DNA of 64,000 bases from Centroberyx gerrardi (Eukaryota; Chordata; Actinopteri; Beryciformes; Berycidae). The stretch covers positions 5,060,307-5,124,306 of the forward strand of contig NC_136017.1 of NCBI RefSeq assembly GCF_048128805.1, read 5' to 3'. Positions 32,750 through 47,720 of the stretch are shown in pieces. Every line of letters begins with the position of its first letter. Within the stretch, counting starts at the first letter, position 1. Under the pieces are notes generated by a model. That model did not search any database. It was not told the origin of the DNA and saw nothing but the letters and a program-made list of their open reading frames with translations. A program made the translations under genes and the position numbers.

Positions 32750-35160
32750 GAAGATTTGTGAACAAACACCAGCTTTCAGTCGTTTGTTAAAAACTAATAA
32801 TGGAAACCAAACTGTTCACCGCTTTCCAACTTTTCTGAGCTGAAAAATAACATTAACAAACCATTTTTGGGTCATGGAAAGTTTTGAAACCTGTATTGGT
32901 ATTTTAATCTTTTTCCCAGGCCTATTGACACGATTTACAGGATTTCCATGAGGTTTGGAAAGTAAGAAAAAATGTGATATTTTCTCATCTTCTGCAGTTC
33001 TAGTCCAGATAAATTATCTGGTTGGATCACAGAATATCAGGGAAGTTAAACATGAACATGGTATTTATTTAACTGATTGTTCCTTTTTTTTGGGTTTCAA
33101 CATATTTATGGTAGGAAATTACGACCTGCCTATTCTAAAAAATCTAGTTGGCTAGAAAAATAGTGGAAGTGGCTGAGGACCGGTAAACAAGAAAACTAAA
33201 AACAGTTCACTGCTTTGATCTCATGGAGAAGAGAAAGTGTTTCTGTAAAATAATTTTAAAACTTTGCTCAGCCAAAATTCACCACTAAGCATGAAAACAG
33301 CTCTGCTTTAGTCTTAGTTCACATAAATTCATGGAAAAGGGGAATTTTATATTTTACAGTAGATGATCCCACTCAAATTGCATAATCCGGGGGTGAATAT
33401 CCTTCATCTTCCTTTGTTGCCTTCTCAGAAAAAAAACCATAACTTTGCACTTATAATGTGACTTTCACTACCACATTTAGTTTCATTTCATTAATTTCCA
33501 TTAAGCAACAAGAGAAATGTATCTGTGTGCATCCGTCTTCAGGACTTGGTGGTTTCCGCCCCTCAGGCAAGGAGCTTTTCTTTTCATGTGAATCATGTGA
33601 AAGATGAATATAAAAGACACTTTGAAGCTGTAAAAAGATAAGCAGATAAAAAGTTTGGATTTCCATTTATGCTGGTATCTGAAAGCCTTGAAAAGATTAT
33701 TTTCCATCAGTAAATCCTAACTGTCAAGAAGTTAAATCTACTTCAATCTACAACTGACATGATAAAAATGCACAAGTAGATACATGGACCAATATCACAC
33801 ACTTTATTCTGTGTCAATACAATATAGAAGCATTAAGTGAAGTGAATATACAAAAATAAGCATTGGGGAGTTTGTTTTTGCAGCTGCTTTAACAGCTGCT
33901 AAACTTTATTTGTAACCTTTATTTATCCAGGGAAAGCTGATACACACTTGCTCTTTTGCAGCTCCTTCACACTCATTCAATTAAACACATTCACACACTG
34001 GGAGCTGCCCAGTAAAACCACAGTCTGATGAAAAGCTCCTCTGTAGCAGCCAGGGGGTGAAGTGCCTTGCTCACCGGCACTTAGACAGCAGATGTTGAGG
34101 GAGATGAGAGCGTTTCTCATCGTCTTTCCCCCAGCCAGTTTGGGGATTTGAACCAGCGACCCTCCGGTTTCAAGCCTGCTTCTCGGGAAAAAAAAAATAG
34201 GCCGCCGCCCAAACAACTAAACGAAATGTCTTTAAAAATAGGAAGAATAGTTTTGAAACCAACAGTTTCATTAAATTGATGTAACACAAAAGGAGAACAA
34301 GGTAATGTGGTAAAGCACCGCAGGGTATTTCCTTACGTTTGAGCAAGAATCCTTGCAAAACGTCTGTGGAAAGAAAAGGCAGAAGAAGAGCAGAGTCCGG
34401 GCCGGCCGAGGAGTCGGGTACAGCTGTTCGGGTTTGGTCTGCCTCTTTTTTGTTAATCATGAGAGACAGCTGTGGAAAACACTAATGCTTCCTAACACTG
34501 CAATGCATGTATTCAACTAACAGGGTTCCTACACAGGTCAGGAATACTATAGACAATAAATTAGGGGAGTTTGGGATCTTGAAAAGTTTGGGACTCGTAC
34601 AAAGAAGCATGGAAAGTGTTTTATGTCGATGTGGATCTCCTGTCCTTTCAATTTTGGTTGTATTTGCTAGGTAAAATAGTCATTATAAGTCATTATACTG
34701 TATAATTCAGGGATTCCCACTCTTTTTAATAGAGTAGAATCGAGTAGTGAGAAGAGTTTTGTTGCTTTATATGATGAAAAGAAAAACTGCATTTCGGCTT
34801 ATTGCTGCAAACAGTGGTGAGGGTGAAAGAGATGATCAAACATTTTGTTATCATGCTAAGTTTACTAGCTAATGTCTAGTAAATGGAATCTACTGAAATT
34901 TTAAACCATCCCACTTGGAGAACTACTGGAATTTTTCATATTTCCCAGCCTCAACAGCAAACAGTACATCTTAACGTCCGATAAAAGTATGCAACCTCGA
35001 AATGGACAATATGCAGGAACCCTGACTTCAATATATAAGCGGTCAGTCTCAGCAGACCGGCCGACCCCGTGACCCCGTGACCCCCCCCCTGCTGGGAAAG
35101 TTTCCTCTCTCCTCCCTGTCGACGTGGTGCTGGTGTGTTTCGTAGAGCGGTGGGAAGGTT
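32750..35160. other. Spacer between dynlt3 and cybb 3' ends
   Basis: The two genes are tail-to-tail here. I see no gene. Possible cybb poly-A signals on the minus strand (plus-strand TTTATT) occur near 33803, 33905 and 33919, so the cybb 3' UTR may be over 1 kb. A tRNA-derived SINE lies at 33955-34205. Confidence 0.5.
33955..34205 (-). repeat. tRNA-derived SINE
   Basis: On the minus strand GAGAAGCAGGCTTGAAACCG leads into a B box (GGTCGCTGGTTCAAATCC). A conserved SINE body with AGTGCCGGTGAGCAAGGCAC follows. This arrangement is frequent in teleost genomes. The A box is degraded. Confidence 0.6.
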
Positions 35161-37685
35161 TTAGAAGTTCTCCTTGTTGAAGATGAACTCCACTCCGCCT
35201 TCTGAATGGGACAGACACTGTTTCCCCAACGCCTTCCCCAGCTGGGCCGGGCCGCACAGGAAAACTCCCACTTTAGTCCTGAGGAAACACACAATCCTGG
35301 TGTTATTATTGGTAGTAGTAGTAGCTGTGTAGTAATAGTAGTAGTAATAGTTGTAGCAGTAGTAGTAGTAATAGTAATAGTTGCAGTAGTAGTAGTAGTA
35401 GTAGTAGCAGTAATAGTAGTAGTATTAGTTATAGTAGAAGAAGCAGTAATAGTAGTAGTATTACTGCTTCTTCTACTATAACTAATAGAAGAAGAAGAAG
35501 AAGAAGAAGAAGAAGCAGTAATAGTAGTAGTATTAGTTATAGTAGAAGAAGCAGTAATAGTAGTAGTATTAGTTGTAGTAGTAAGAGCAGTAATAGTAGT
35601 TTAATTAAGTTTAATTTAATTGAGTCAGTGGATCACAAAAAAACCTGTGCCGCTCTTTTTATCGATCTTTCAAAGGCCTTCGATACAGTTGAGCACCTTA
35701 TCCTGAAGCAACGGCTGCTCAGTGTTGGGTTGTCTGAGCAGGCTGTTGGCCTGTTTGAAAATTACCTGCGTGTCAAATTTGATGGCACTTCCTCCAGTGT
35801 ACTACATGTTGCGTCAGGGGTCCCCCAAGGCTCTGTCTTGGGTCCACTTTTGTTTACTATCTATATTAACAACCTGGGTCAAAATGTTCCTAATGCACAG
35901 TTTCATTTTTATGCCGACGATACTGTCATTTACTGCTGTGGTGCCACCCGCTCAGTCACTTGAGTATTTGCAGTCTGCTTTTGGTATTGTAGAGTCACGG
36001 TTGTTTGATCTGAAACTGCAAAAACTAAATTGATGTTGTTTCCTAATGCCAGGAAGACATTCGCTTCTCTTCCTAACATTGTAACCTTGCAGGGCAGTCA
36101 GATTGAATTAGTGTCACAATACAAGTATCTAGGTATTTTAATTGATGATCGTTTAACTTTTAAACTTCACATTGAAAACTTAGTAAAGGAACTGAAGCTT
36201 GAGCTAGGTTTTTATTTTAGAAACAAATTCTGCTTTTCCTATGCTGCCAGGAAAAAATTGGTTGAGGCTACATTCCTTCCCTTGCTTGATGGTGATCTGT
36301 TGTAGATGCACGCCTCTGCCCAAGCTCTCACTCACCATTGCACCCTATATGTCAGAGTTCAGTGACCTTCATTGGCCTTGTGCAGACTTACTCATTGGTA
36401 CATATTTATTTATAAGTCCATCCTTGGTCTGCTCCCCTCTTACCTTTGTGGGTATATCTCACTCAACACCAGGGGTTAAAGTGGGCCGGCACCTTCGATT
36501 AATAAGTAAATAAATCTGATTGGCAGTTTCATACATAATAATGTCAAGCAAGTTCACAGGGCTGCCAACTCTCACGCACTGACCGTGAGACTCACGCAAC
36601 TGACATTTTTCACACGCTCTCACGCCACAAGTCCATTTTCTCACGCGGTGAAAAACAAATTCATAACTGATAACGTCGCGGCGCGAAAAGAGGAAACTGA
36701 CAGCGCACGAGACGAGACAGAGCAGCACCGTGCAGCAGAGAGTTATTCAGACCATCTGCATAGAGAGAAATATACACAAATCTATTATATTGTAGTTTAT
36801 TCCCATGCATGGTGCTCAGAGTAATCTCAGTCAGCGGCTCTTCTGCGTCTCTCCCTCTCCTCTCGCGCCGTGCGCACGCAGGCAGGAGTGAGAGTGAGTT
36901 ACTATGGTTACGGGGACGCTCTGTGTCTGTCGCTCTGAAACTTTCTCAAGATTCCCAATAATAGATTTTTAGGTTAGTATGCCTATGCAAAATCATGAAT
37001 GTAAGCACCTCAATGCTGAAATCTAGTAATATAACATCATTTTACATTTTTGGTTAACATTATACAGGGTTGCTGTTTCTTGACTTAATCCAAGAGGTTA
37101 GGTGGTGTAGAAATGCAGGAAATTTGTTTTAAATTACTATTTTTTTCTAATCTCAAGGGACTCACCTGGTTAAATAAAGGTTTAATAATTTAATAATAAT
37201 AATAAGTAGTAGTAGTAGTAATAGAAGTAGTTGTGGTAGTAGAAGTAGTAGTAGAAGCAGTAGTAGTAGTAGTAGAAGCAGTAGTAGTAGTAGTAGTTGT
37301 GGTAGTAGTAGTGTACAAAATGACAGTAAAACTCACTATGGAATACTATTGAAGTTACTGACTATCTTAAGACCTTTACTGGCAAAATAGTAAGAACATT
37401 CAATGTTTTTTATTTCTATAATTTATCAAGGAACATTCCATTTCACTCATAAAGTCCCATTCCTCCATTTATTGCAAACTTGCTCTAGATCAGATCATGA
37501 ACTATCTGAAGTCAGTCTGTGTGTGATGTAGAGAGAGAGAGAGGAGAGGGAGAGCCTCACCCTGGGTGCTTGTTCCCGATCGTAGTGAACTCGTTGTCCC
37601 AGTTGGGTTTGCCGTAAAGAGTCTTCTGTTTGAGGCCTGTGATTGGGTCGTTCTCCGCCTCATGGTGAACCCAGAAGTGAGCAGC

Positions 37686-37729
<44 letters not shown>

Positions 37730-40540
37730 GAGAGAGATCTGGATGTCAACTCACATCTGTATGACATTTTATGTCAGGCAACAGAGATGGAACAGCGACG
37801 ACTTGGACTTAACTGACTTATGATATATACATTTTCTGGGGCTCCCAATTAGATGTGATTGTTATTCTGAATCATTGCTGATGTGATGTGGGTTTTTAGA
37901 TGTGGGTTTTTAAATGAGTTTTGTATGTAGTTAGCTTTCGAATAACCCTATAGGAGTGAAAACCTTGTATCTCCAAAGTGTCAAATTTTCAGGAACTAAG
38001 AAAACCAGCGTCGAGCTTAGCTTGACGGGAATGTATTTTTCACTTTACCCAATACGTTTCGAAAGGGTTTTAAAAAAGATTTCATCAGCCCAAGAGGTCG
38101 GACAATTTTCTCAACATACAGGCCCGATCCCAAACCAGCCCCTAACCCCTCGCCCTGTCCACCCCCCCTCCGTTTGCACGTGGAGGGTTCGCCATATTAA
38201 GGGCCGTCCCAAACCAATTAGCGGGAGTGTAAAGTGGACTGTCGAACCCTCCGATAGAAACTCGAACGTCGGCCGGCAGGAAGCGCACCTGCAACAGGAG
38301 ACTGGAGGAAACGCCAGACAAATGTTAAGTTCCGCCTATCTACTTTGTCAAGTACTTGAGTATTTTTGATCATTCACACACACCTTTGTTTTCCTCACGC
38401 TGACTTTACAAAGTTTAAAACTAAAAAAGGAGAATATCACTTTGTCCCTAAGGTCGCTTGACTTGTAGCAAACCCATAAACGCCTTTATGCATGCAAACA
38501 AAAATAGTCCAGTTTACTTCACATTTCATTCTCATGGTTTTGGATGTTATGTGTTGCAACCTGTTATTATTGCCTCTCGTAAAATTTGCAGCCGCACGAG
38601 CAGGGCTTCTATCGGTTGCCATGGTGATGACTGCTTCCAATTCTTCCGGTAGAGTGGCGAGGGCGTCCCCCTCCCCCGGTTGCTGGTTTGAGATTGGGCC
38701 ATAGAGTCACCTTTCGCCTTTTTAACAGTCCCGCCGCTCCCATCCAATCACACTGCCTTTCTCTCCCTAACTGATCTCCCATTGGTTTACACTTTTGAAT
38801 GATCCGTCCCTGCGTTATGTCTCGCCCCTACATCCTGTTTTAAAAGGAAATACATCAAATTAAGGAACCGAGATGCTTTCAAAATACTGTTTCACTGTGA
38901 CTTGAACTCTGTACTCTATATTAACGGCCCCGTGCTGCGTCTGCCTCGTACCTCGGCCTCCTTCCAGCGGGTGAGGTAGATGTTGTAGCTGAGGACGTCG
39001 GTCATGCCCTTCTCCGCCATCTGGCCCTCCAGGGACTGCAGCAGGTCCGCAAACCACTCGAAGGCCTGCGTCTCCGGGCACAGCCAGTAGAAGTAGATCT
39101 GGAGGAGAGTCACTTTATTCACCCAGTGCATTAAATGTGCAGGAAACGTCTGGTGACACTGGTGCAGAAACATACCGACAGCCAGAGGTGGAGTCCTAGA
39201 ATGTCCTACTGAAGTAAAACTACTGTTGCTTTGCTGATATTTTACTTAAGTAGAAGTAAAAGTACCGGTGTAAAAGATTAAAAAGTAGCTTAAAAGTGTC
39301 TCATTTCAAATGTCCTCAGAGTAAAAGTTGCTTTTTAGAAAAGAGAATGTTGTTAGCTGTGATCTTTTCCATGTGATTCTTAAAAAAACGAGAGGACAAA
39401 CTTCAAACTAGATTCTTTTAAATGGAAAAATTAGAAATGACAAAATAAAGTGCACAAAGTAAAGACAGATTACTCTTCTCTTCTCTTGCTGACTGACCGT
39501 TCACTGTGAATGGCTCTACAATTTATCAATTTACGATTGTCCAGTTTCTGTTGCTGATGAAGAGACACAAAATTAATACTCTGTAATGGATGGGATTTAA
39601 AATGTAGCTAAGAACAATACTTCAGCAAAAACGTACTTAAGTAAAAGTTAAAGTAAAAGTTTTAGTGTCTCATAGTGGCTTCAGGGGTTTTTCCACCCTG
39701 ACAGAGGATAAAATTTGTACATTTTTGGCAATTTTGGCAGTAAAATGGTCAAATTTAATTTAGTTAATTTAGTTACTGAGTTTTCGCACAAAATATTGAC
39801 TATCAGCAGCTTCAATCCAAAAATATTGGTATCATATTGGCCTTCAAAAATCCATATCGGTCCTTAATAGACAGTAAATTGTACATATCACTCTATACAT
39901 ATCATTCTGCAAGGTATCCACACACAGGGTTCCCACACTCACTAGGACAGCAAATTTAAGGACTTTTCAAAGACTTTCAAGGTCTTGTTTCGTGACATTC
40001 AAGACCTCAAAGTTGGCATGTTTTGGGGTAAGACATGACATTGGTCAAAATTAGACTTAACAGATGATTATGATCTTGTCAAGTCAAGAAATCCTGATGA
40101 AATCAACGCAAATCTCCCTCCATCCATTCATTTTAAAAAAACTTTGAAGGCCTTGTTTTACTTTTCTGAAATCCACAAACTCTGAAGGATTTTCAAGGCC
40201 TGCGGGAATCCTGCACCCAGCTTATCGTGAACACCGGGCGTTTCTTTTAATGAAGAGCTTCCGAATAAATCACTGACTACTAACTTCACCCTCTTGGTCT
40301 CTCTCACCTTTTTGGTGAAGACCTCCTGGTTGTTCTGGATGTGTTTGTACCACACAGACTTGAGGGTGGAGGCGAAAGGAGTGACGCCGATCCCGGCTCC
40401 CACCAGCATGACGACCTCATACCGAAACACATCCTCACTGGCTGTTCCAAACGGGCCGTCGATGGCCACCCTGCAGAGAGAGGGAGAGGGGGGGAGAGGG
40501 AGAGAGGGGGGGAGAGAGAGAGAGGGCAGAGAGAGAGGGC

Positions 40541-40573
<33 letters not shown>

Positions 40574-40616
40574 GGAGGGGGGGGGGAGAGGGCAGAGAGA
40601 GAGACAGAGAGAGAGA

Positions 40617-40663
<47 letters not shown>

Positions 40664-43600
40664 GGGGGAGAGAGGGCAGAGAGAGAGAGGGGGGGAGAGA
40701 GAGAGAGAGAGAGACAATTAGTAAAAAAACAAAAACCTGTTTTCATATGATGCATCAGCATACTCCTCTAGTTTTCTTTTGATATCTTTTACTGTATTTT
40801 CTCTCTATAATATACTCTTCTATACTTAATATTTACATGAATCTATACTTTATTTTACATATATTGCTATGACCTTTGCGATTTTTATCATCCGATGAAT
40901 CCGATTACATTATGCACATATGATCAATTCCGAGACAGAGTGGGGAAAAAGTAATGCAGACAGATTTTAGTAAATACAACCACCAGCAAGATGGCCATTC
41001 GATTCCAATTCATTTCTAAGTGCGGACACTGAGAGATGTGATCCCATACCATCAGATCTTTGGTATCTTTATGAACAAACTTCAAAAATTAAAAGAAAGG
41101 AATGAATTAAATTAAAGGCCAACTTGGGTCTACCACATCTAGAATTGTGTCTAGAATTGTGAAATGTCTGTTCTGCTGTTGTGTTTCAGAACAAGGCACA
41201 AACTCCAAACTCTCTGTTTCCACCGTTAGCCAACAAATACAACCTAAACGTAAGCAAGCAACTGACAAAACAGCAGCAAATGGCCGCGACGGTAGTTTCA
41301 CAACACGCCGCATGATTTCTCCTCCTCTGCCTCTCCGCTGGCTCTTTAAAGGGGAAGAATTATATTGCTTTCTGCTGCGCAATCAACTGCTGCTGGCTGC
41401 AACTGTGACCCCCCTGCTGCCTCCTTTTCAAAAGAGACCAATCAAACGCAATCACCAGCAGTTTCAGACACACTTCCTTCCTTACTTGGGCAGCTCCCAG
41501 GCCTCCTTGGGGTCGGACTTGTCGCCCCCGCAGGCCTCGTACAGGCCCTGCGTCCAGTCGCCCACGATGCGGATGTGGGCGCTGAAGTGGTCCTCCTCGG
41601 GGGCGGAGGTCAGGGTGAAGGGGTGCCACTCCAGCCGGGAGACGGAGGGACACTGGATGAAGACGTACTGGCCCACCTCCATGCGGAAGCCTTTCCTCTT
41701 CATCTGCAGCTCCAGGGTCTTGGAGGGATGCATCACCACCTGCGGTCAAGGGGGATGATTAGGGTCATTGATATATCTGACTGGCTGATATTGGCCTATC
41801 GTGGCCTATAGTAAAAATCAGATAAATGTCGTGCTTCGCATATGATGGAGGTGAAGATATGATTTTACTCAACAGCTTCACACGGCAAAAAATGTCATTC
41901 AAGCCTGTATTCAGTCTTAAAATCTTGCCAATTAGGTGAGATAATTCCACTTGTTTCTTATGCACTTTTACTTGTTTCAGGAATTTTCTAAAAAAAAAAA
42001 ACAAGTGTCAGTGTCTTGAAACAAGGCAGGATGAGGCAAATCACTCCACTAGTATCAAGAAAATGACACTTGATTCAAGAAAATTATTGAAAAAAGTCAA
42101 CTTGCATTGGAAACAAGTGAAATTCTCTCAGCCCACTGGCGGGTTTTTTCATTCATTTTAAGAAAAATAAGATTTTAAGACTAAATACTGGATTAAATAA
42201 CTTTACTCTCTGCCTTAAAGAGCTGCTGACCTGAGAATTTCATTACAGCCTTGGTTTCAATGGAGAGTTTTAGTGCCACATTATAGTCTAAATGCTGTTT
42301 CAGAGGCTTTTCCACCCGGACAAGAATATAATTCTGGGGGAAACACTCAATACTGGCATGGAAATTGTCAAATTTAAATATACAGAATATCAGCACAAAA
42401 TATTGGATATCAGCAGCTTCAATCCACAAATATCGGTCAGTATCGGCTTTCAGAAACTCATGTTGGTTGAACCCTAGTTGTAATAATAATGAATCGTGTG
42501 ATAACAGATTTAGGAAGAATAATTAATTTCTCTGAATCTGTGATGGAGGAGATCACATGGAGAGAGCGATAACTGAGCCAGGTCAAAAAATGTGACTTTT
42601 GTTATGTCAGGTGATTTCATATAGTGAAGATGTCATCATTTATGCCTCTAAATGGAAGTAGATATGCTTGAAGCTTTATTATATATCAGTTTAAAAAATG
42701 TGCATGGTGATCATGGGGTAAAATGTGTCACTAGTCTAGTTTGGCCAATGGCTCAGCTGACCCTAATCTCATTACATTTACATTCTTTTCAAATGAAGCT
42801 AATTTAAATTACGTCGGCAGTTATGGGGCTCAATCCTTCTGCCTTTCCATTACAGGACAGTGTCTGTAACCAGTAGGCCACCCTGCCACATGCCTGCCTC
42901 TCTCCCGCTGGGTGAAACACCCACCTTGGTGATGACCACTTTCTGATGGGCGCGGTAGAAGCGGACCAGCCGCTCACACACATACAGGATCATCGGACCC
43001 ACCACCCACTTCCAGGTCTGAGGAAAAGGAATATATACATTTCATTAGAATAAAGTAGAATACTAATACTCACTATATTTGTCAATAGCAGTAAACAACT
43101 AGCAATAACTAAACTAAAAACTCAGGTTGCAAAAATACAAATATATGATGAAAAGCAATCAAATAAAACACTTCTCATCCATTATTTATGAAGATCAGAA
43201 CTATGGGTGTGCGGTCTTGTCTTCTTATCTTACCATCGGGGGGTTTCCAGCAAATTTGGGTACAGGACAGTTGGTGCCGTTTTCCCCCCAGTTTTCAAAC
43301 TGGCTGGCACACTGCTGCGGGTCGTGCTGCGTCAGACTGACCAGCGTCTGTCCTCGCACGATCCGCCTGTGGTCAGAAACACAACACAGGGTGGAAGAAC
43401 TGATGAAATACTGATGAGCAAGAGGCTGAATAAACCTGAACACCGAGGACAGAAGACTGAAGTGTTTTAAGTAAGAAGAAAGTACTGTTGCTTTGGGGGA
43501 AACAGGGCCTCAATACAACAATACAACCAGGAATTATCAGTGTTGGAGAGTAGATTCACTTCATGTAATTGAACTAGTATAAGGATTCCTTCTTTCTTTT

Positions 43601-46600
43601 TAATACCTATTTTATCTCTTATTTTATCTCTTTATGTAATTTTTTGTGTTTTATTTGAAGCACATTGAATTTGCCTTGCCTTTCTGCCCAGTAATTTCAT
43701 TTTGCTTAATTAGCTTGGTGATAGTTAAACAAAATTTTTATTAGTATTATTTTTTGTCACTGTTTTTGGCTGTAAAATAAAAGATTTGCTGACTAGTTTC
43801 GGAGCTTGGGTATTAAAAACACACTCAATGTTCTTTGCACTTTACACATTTTTTAATGCAGTAATCTCCTAATCAGTGGTATTTTTTGCAGTCATGTGTT
43901 TTGTATTATATAACATTGCAGATGTAGAAACATTTTTTCATTTTCAAGTTGTATTGAACAACTTTGTCTATGTAGCTATAGTTAACAAAACTATATTTCT
44001 CTTAAGGGGATCTTTGTTGTCGTTCAACTTCTTCCAATGTGAAGTAGCTTGTAAAACTATAGACTTTCGAAGCTTCCTCAACACTGGAAATTGGTATTTA
44101 GCTGACGCATTTATTCAAAACAACTTACAATCAGTGAGCAGGCAGGGATTCTGTGTCTTGCTCAAAGACACTTCAACAGGACAGATTAGCAGCTGCAGAG
44201 CATCGAACCTGCGACCTTTGGCTGTGGAACATCTACTAGGCTTTCCTCAGAAACAAATGAACACAGGGAACAAAAAGCCTCGCTGTGCCGACTCACCCAA
44301 AGCCGTGGAACACCAGGCCGATGAAGAAGATGACAAACAGGTGGTGGGTGTACCAGAAGACCTCGAAGTAGGAGCGGCGGATGACCTCCATGGAGGAAGT
44401 GATGATGAGGATGAGGGCCAGAGTGATGGCCACGCCCGTCAGCCCGGCGATGGTGGTGAACATGACGATGGTGGGGTTCTGCACCCAGGGGGGAAAGAAG
44501 ATCTAAACTGTTAGTATCAGCTTCTTCATTGTGTTTACACTTCACGCTCAGGCTGTCAGGCTTAATGCGTCTTCTGGCGGCCATAGTGGAGGTCCAAAGC
44601 TCTTGGGCAACAATGGCTAGCAACAGCTGATCACATTTCTCAAGGACTTGGCTGCCTAAACAGTATGGAGTAGGCTATAGATTGTTAATTTCTGTGCTGT
44701 TTGTGACTGAGAACTGATCATTTTGCCATTGACATCAAATCTATTGTGTTTTGTTTTTGGTGATGTCAGCTTGTTAAGTAGCTAGCTAAGCATCAGCAAG
44801 CGATCACTGTCTTGTTATCACATCTGATTTGTCCTGTAGCTAATGTAGCTAGCAGTCGATGTTGCTTTACCAAATTATCTTGCTGGTTAGTTAGCTAACA
44901 AAGTCAAAAACCAACAGTTTGTTCTGGTTTGCTCAGTTTGACTCTTCTCAAGCTGCAACTCAGAGACTAGCTAGCACTAAAAGAGCTAACGCTAAAGACA
45001 AGACAGTTCCCTGTATCATGGTAACCTAAATCTGGAGACAAATCCACCTCATCAGATTATTCACTTTTACTTACAATGTTATTGAATTCTATTTAGCATT
45101 TTGTATGGGGCCATTCTCACTTTTTACAAATGGTGGATGTCGCATTTTGGAACGAAAAACATAGTTAAACTTGGACCATGCAACTTTCAGTTTCAGACTA
45201 ACTCTGTAGGAGACAACAGTACAGCGTGTTGACACACTATGTTTTTCCAGAGCAGCCAGCTGGTGAGTCACGGAGCGGGCCGGGTCATGGGGATTTCCTC
45301 TCAAACTGTTGCATGGTCATTCCCATGTTAACCATATGCTCCTGCAATAGGTCACGGCTATTAGCTAACTTCCCTCATGTACAAAATGTCACTTTTTGCG
45401 TAGTTTCTCTCCCTGTTGTACAGTATGAACGTATGCACATACCGCCTGCTAGTAATGCAGGGTGAGAGCGATACATCAGTTTGCAGACATATTGGGCCGA
45501 TATTGGCCTTTCAATAAAAATCAGCTATCAGCCAGTCAATGTTGCCCACCAGCAGCTTCAATCCAAAAATATTGGTATTGGTCTTCAAAAACCCATATCA
45601 GTTGAACCCTAATAGCTATTGCTGTTATCAGTGATTAACCTAATTGATGGAGCTTCAAAACATAAGAAGGTGCAGGAATATTTCTCACTGCTCCTCACAG
45701 GGATTTTACCACTTTAAAGGAGAACACCACTCAATTTTAAACTTAATATAGGTTATATATATATATAGGTTATTCCTCCTGTCTGGGACAGCCCAAGTAG
45801 TATTTGGGAATATGAACAATGCTCAAATTTTGATGACCAAAAAGGTCCAAGTTGTAGTTCTCTGGTTTCTGGCCTTTGGAGAAAGTTTGGAGAAATAAAT
45901 TTGGACTCCTTACGCCATTTCAATAACGCATTACTGCTGACAAAAGACATACATTATATCTGTAAAAAAGACGTTTTTCAGGAATAAAGTAATACCACTA
46001 TTATCTCATGAAATTTCTAACTTTTACAATGCATTTTCAACAGGTTTTGACATCCTGAGAGGCATCCAACTCACTCATAAACACACATAAATGACCGTGT
46101 CAACTTGCAGTTCAAGTAAAAAAAAAAAGAAAAAACGTGCAGTTGTGTGGTTTTTCCACAACACAGAACGCTATATGAATTTTGAGTGTTATTCTCCTTT
46201 ACGCACCTATCTATTGCTCTCATCCAAAGCGACTCAGAGGAAGACAACAGAGTCTCAACAGGTTACTCACAGTCTGGTCGGACCGGATGGGGTTCAGGTA
46301 GGAGGCGTTGTCTCCGTTGCCGATCTCAGACAGGACGAAGGGCAGCAGGCTGCTGTTGCGATTCAGCTGGGCGTCCATGAACCACTCAAAGTTAAACAAG
46401 TGGGCTCCGATGTGGATCGCTACCACAGGTGAGAAAGGACAGACGTATTACAAGACAGTGACTTTGAATAGTCAAAAGATATTTCAATCAAGTGTTAAAC
46501 ATCACAGGAGATCCATTAAGCTGCCAAATACTTGCTATGACTGGAGAAAGTAATAATAATTTCGTAACTGTAACTGATGTAAAGTGATTTAAGTGGAGTG

Positions 46601-47678
46601 ATAGTAAGGGATGAAGTTTAGTTAATGATGAGGGTCAATATAATGAATGAATTGGTTCACAATCTGGGGTTCGGGGACCCCCAGGGGTCCTTACAAGAGT
46701 TATAGCAGGTCCCCAGCAAAATGAGGAGTAGTTCAATATCATCAGAAATTAATTCACAACCCCCAAATTAACATATTCCATGTTATGTTTGCATGCACAA
46801 ATTGATGACGTATAGAGCAAGACTAACAGAGACTGGAGGTGCTCAACTCAAAAATCCAAAGAATGACAAAGTGAGGCGCAAAAGACCTGAAAACAAATGA
46901 GCCGTCTTCACTGAGCAGCCACACTGAGCGTGTTTTGTTCATTGCAAACACAGGCAAGGCAGAAAATGAAAAATCTACCTGTGTGGAAGGCGATCATGTA
47001 AGCCACCAGTTTGTGAAAAGTGATGTTTCGGTCCAGTTGGCGGGCTGCTGTACGGCTGCAGCACTGGAGACGAGGACAGCATGTTCAGATATTGGCAGAA
47101 TGACCAGTGATGAGAAACTGAAGCAAAATTTCCAGTGTGTGTTAAGTTTTACTGATGAGATCAATGAATGGTAAATCTCTGAATGCGTTGTTGTTGTTTT
47201 TTTAAAATTGATACATAGTGTGTGTGTGTGTGTGTGTGTATATATATTGGTGTGTGCATGCGTAGAAGTGTATAAAGGGTATATAGAGTTTAATTCACAA
47301 TCAAATATCCACCATTTAAATAAACCTACACTTTAACATCTACACTTAAAAAATGATTGATAGCCCAAAATGATTTTACAGGCTGGATTCTCTGCATCAT
47401 AGAGATATTGAATCATCATTCAATATCTCATCATTCAATATCTCTATGATTAACTTCAGCTAATGGTCAATTTTCCAAAATGAAGCCTATAGCGTTTAGG
47501 AATAAAACCTTCATTCTCACAAATCCAGTTCTTCCAATACCTGGATGGTGCCGCGCAGGAAGGAGAGGAGGTTTCGGCAAACCGGCAGCAGAATCAGCAT
47601 ACAGTTGAAGTTGAGGCAGGCAGCGGGCGCTCGGGCCCAGGAGAGAGCATGCTGCAGAGAGAGAGAGAGAGAGAGAGG

Positions 47679-47720
<42 letters not shown>

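Noticed and set aside
40294-40782. Arg/Glu-rich and Ser/Leu-rich frames on both strands
   Set aside because: By-products of the GA microsatellite at the cybb exon 10 acceptor.
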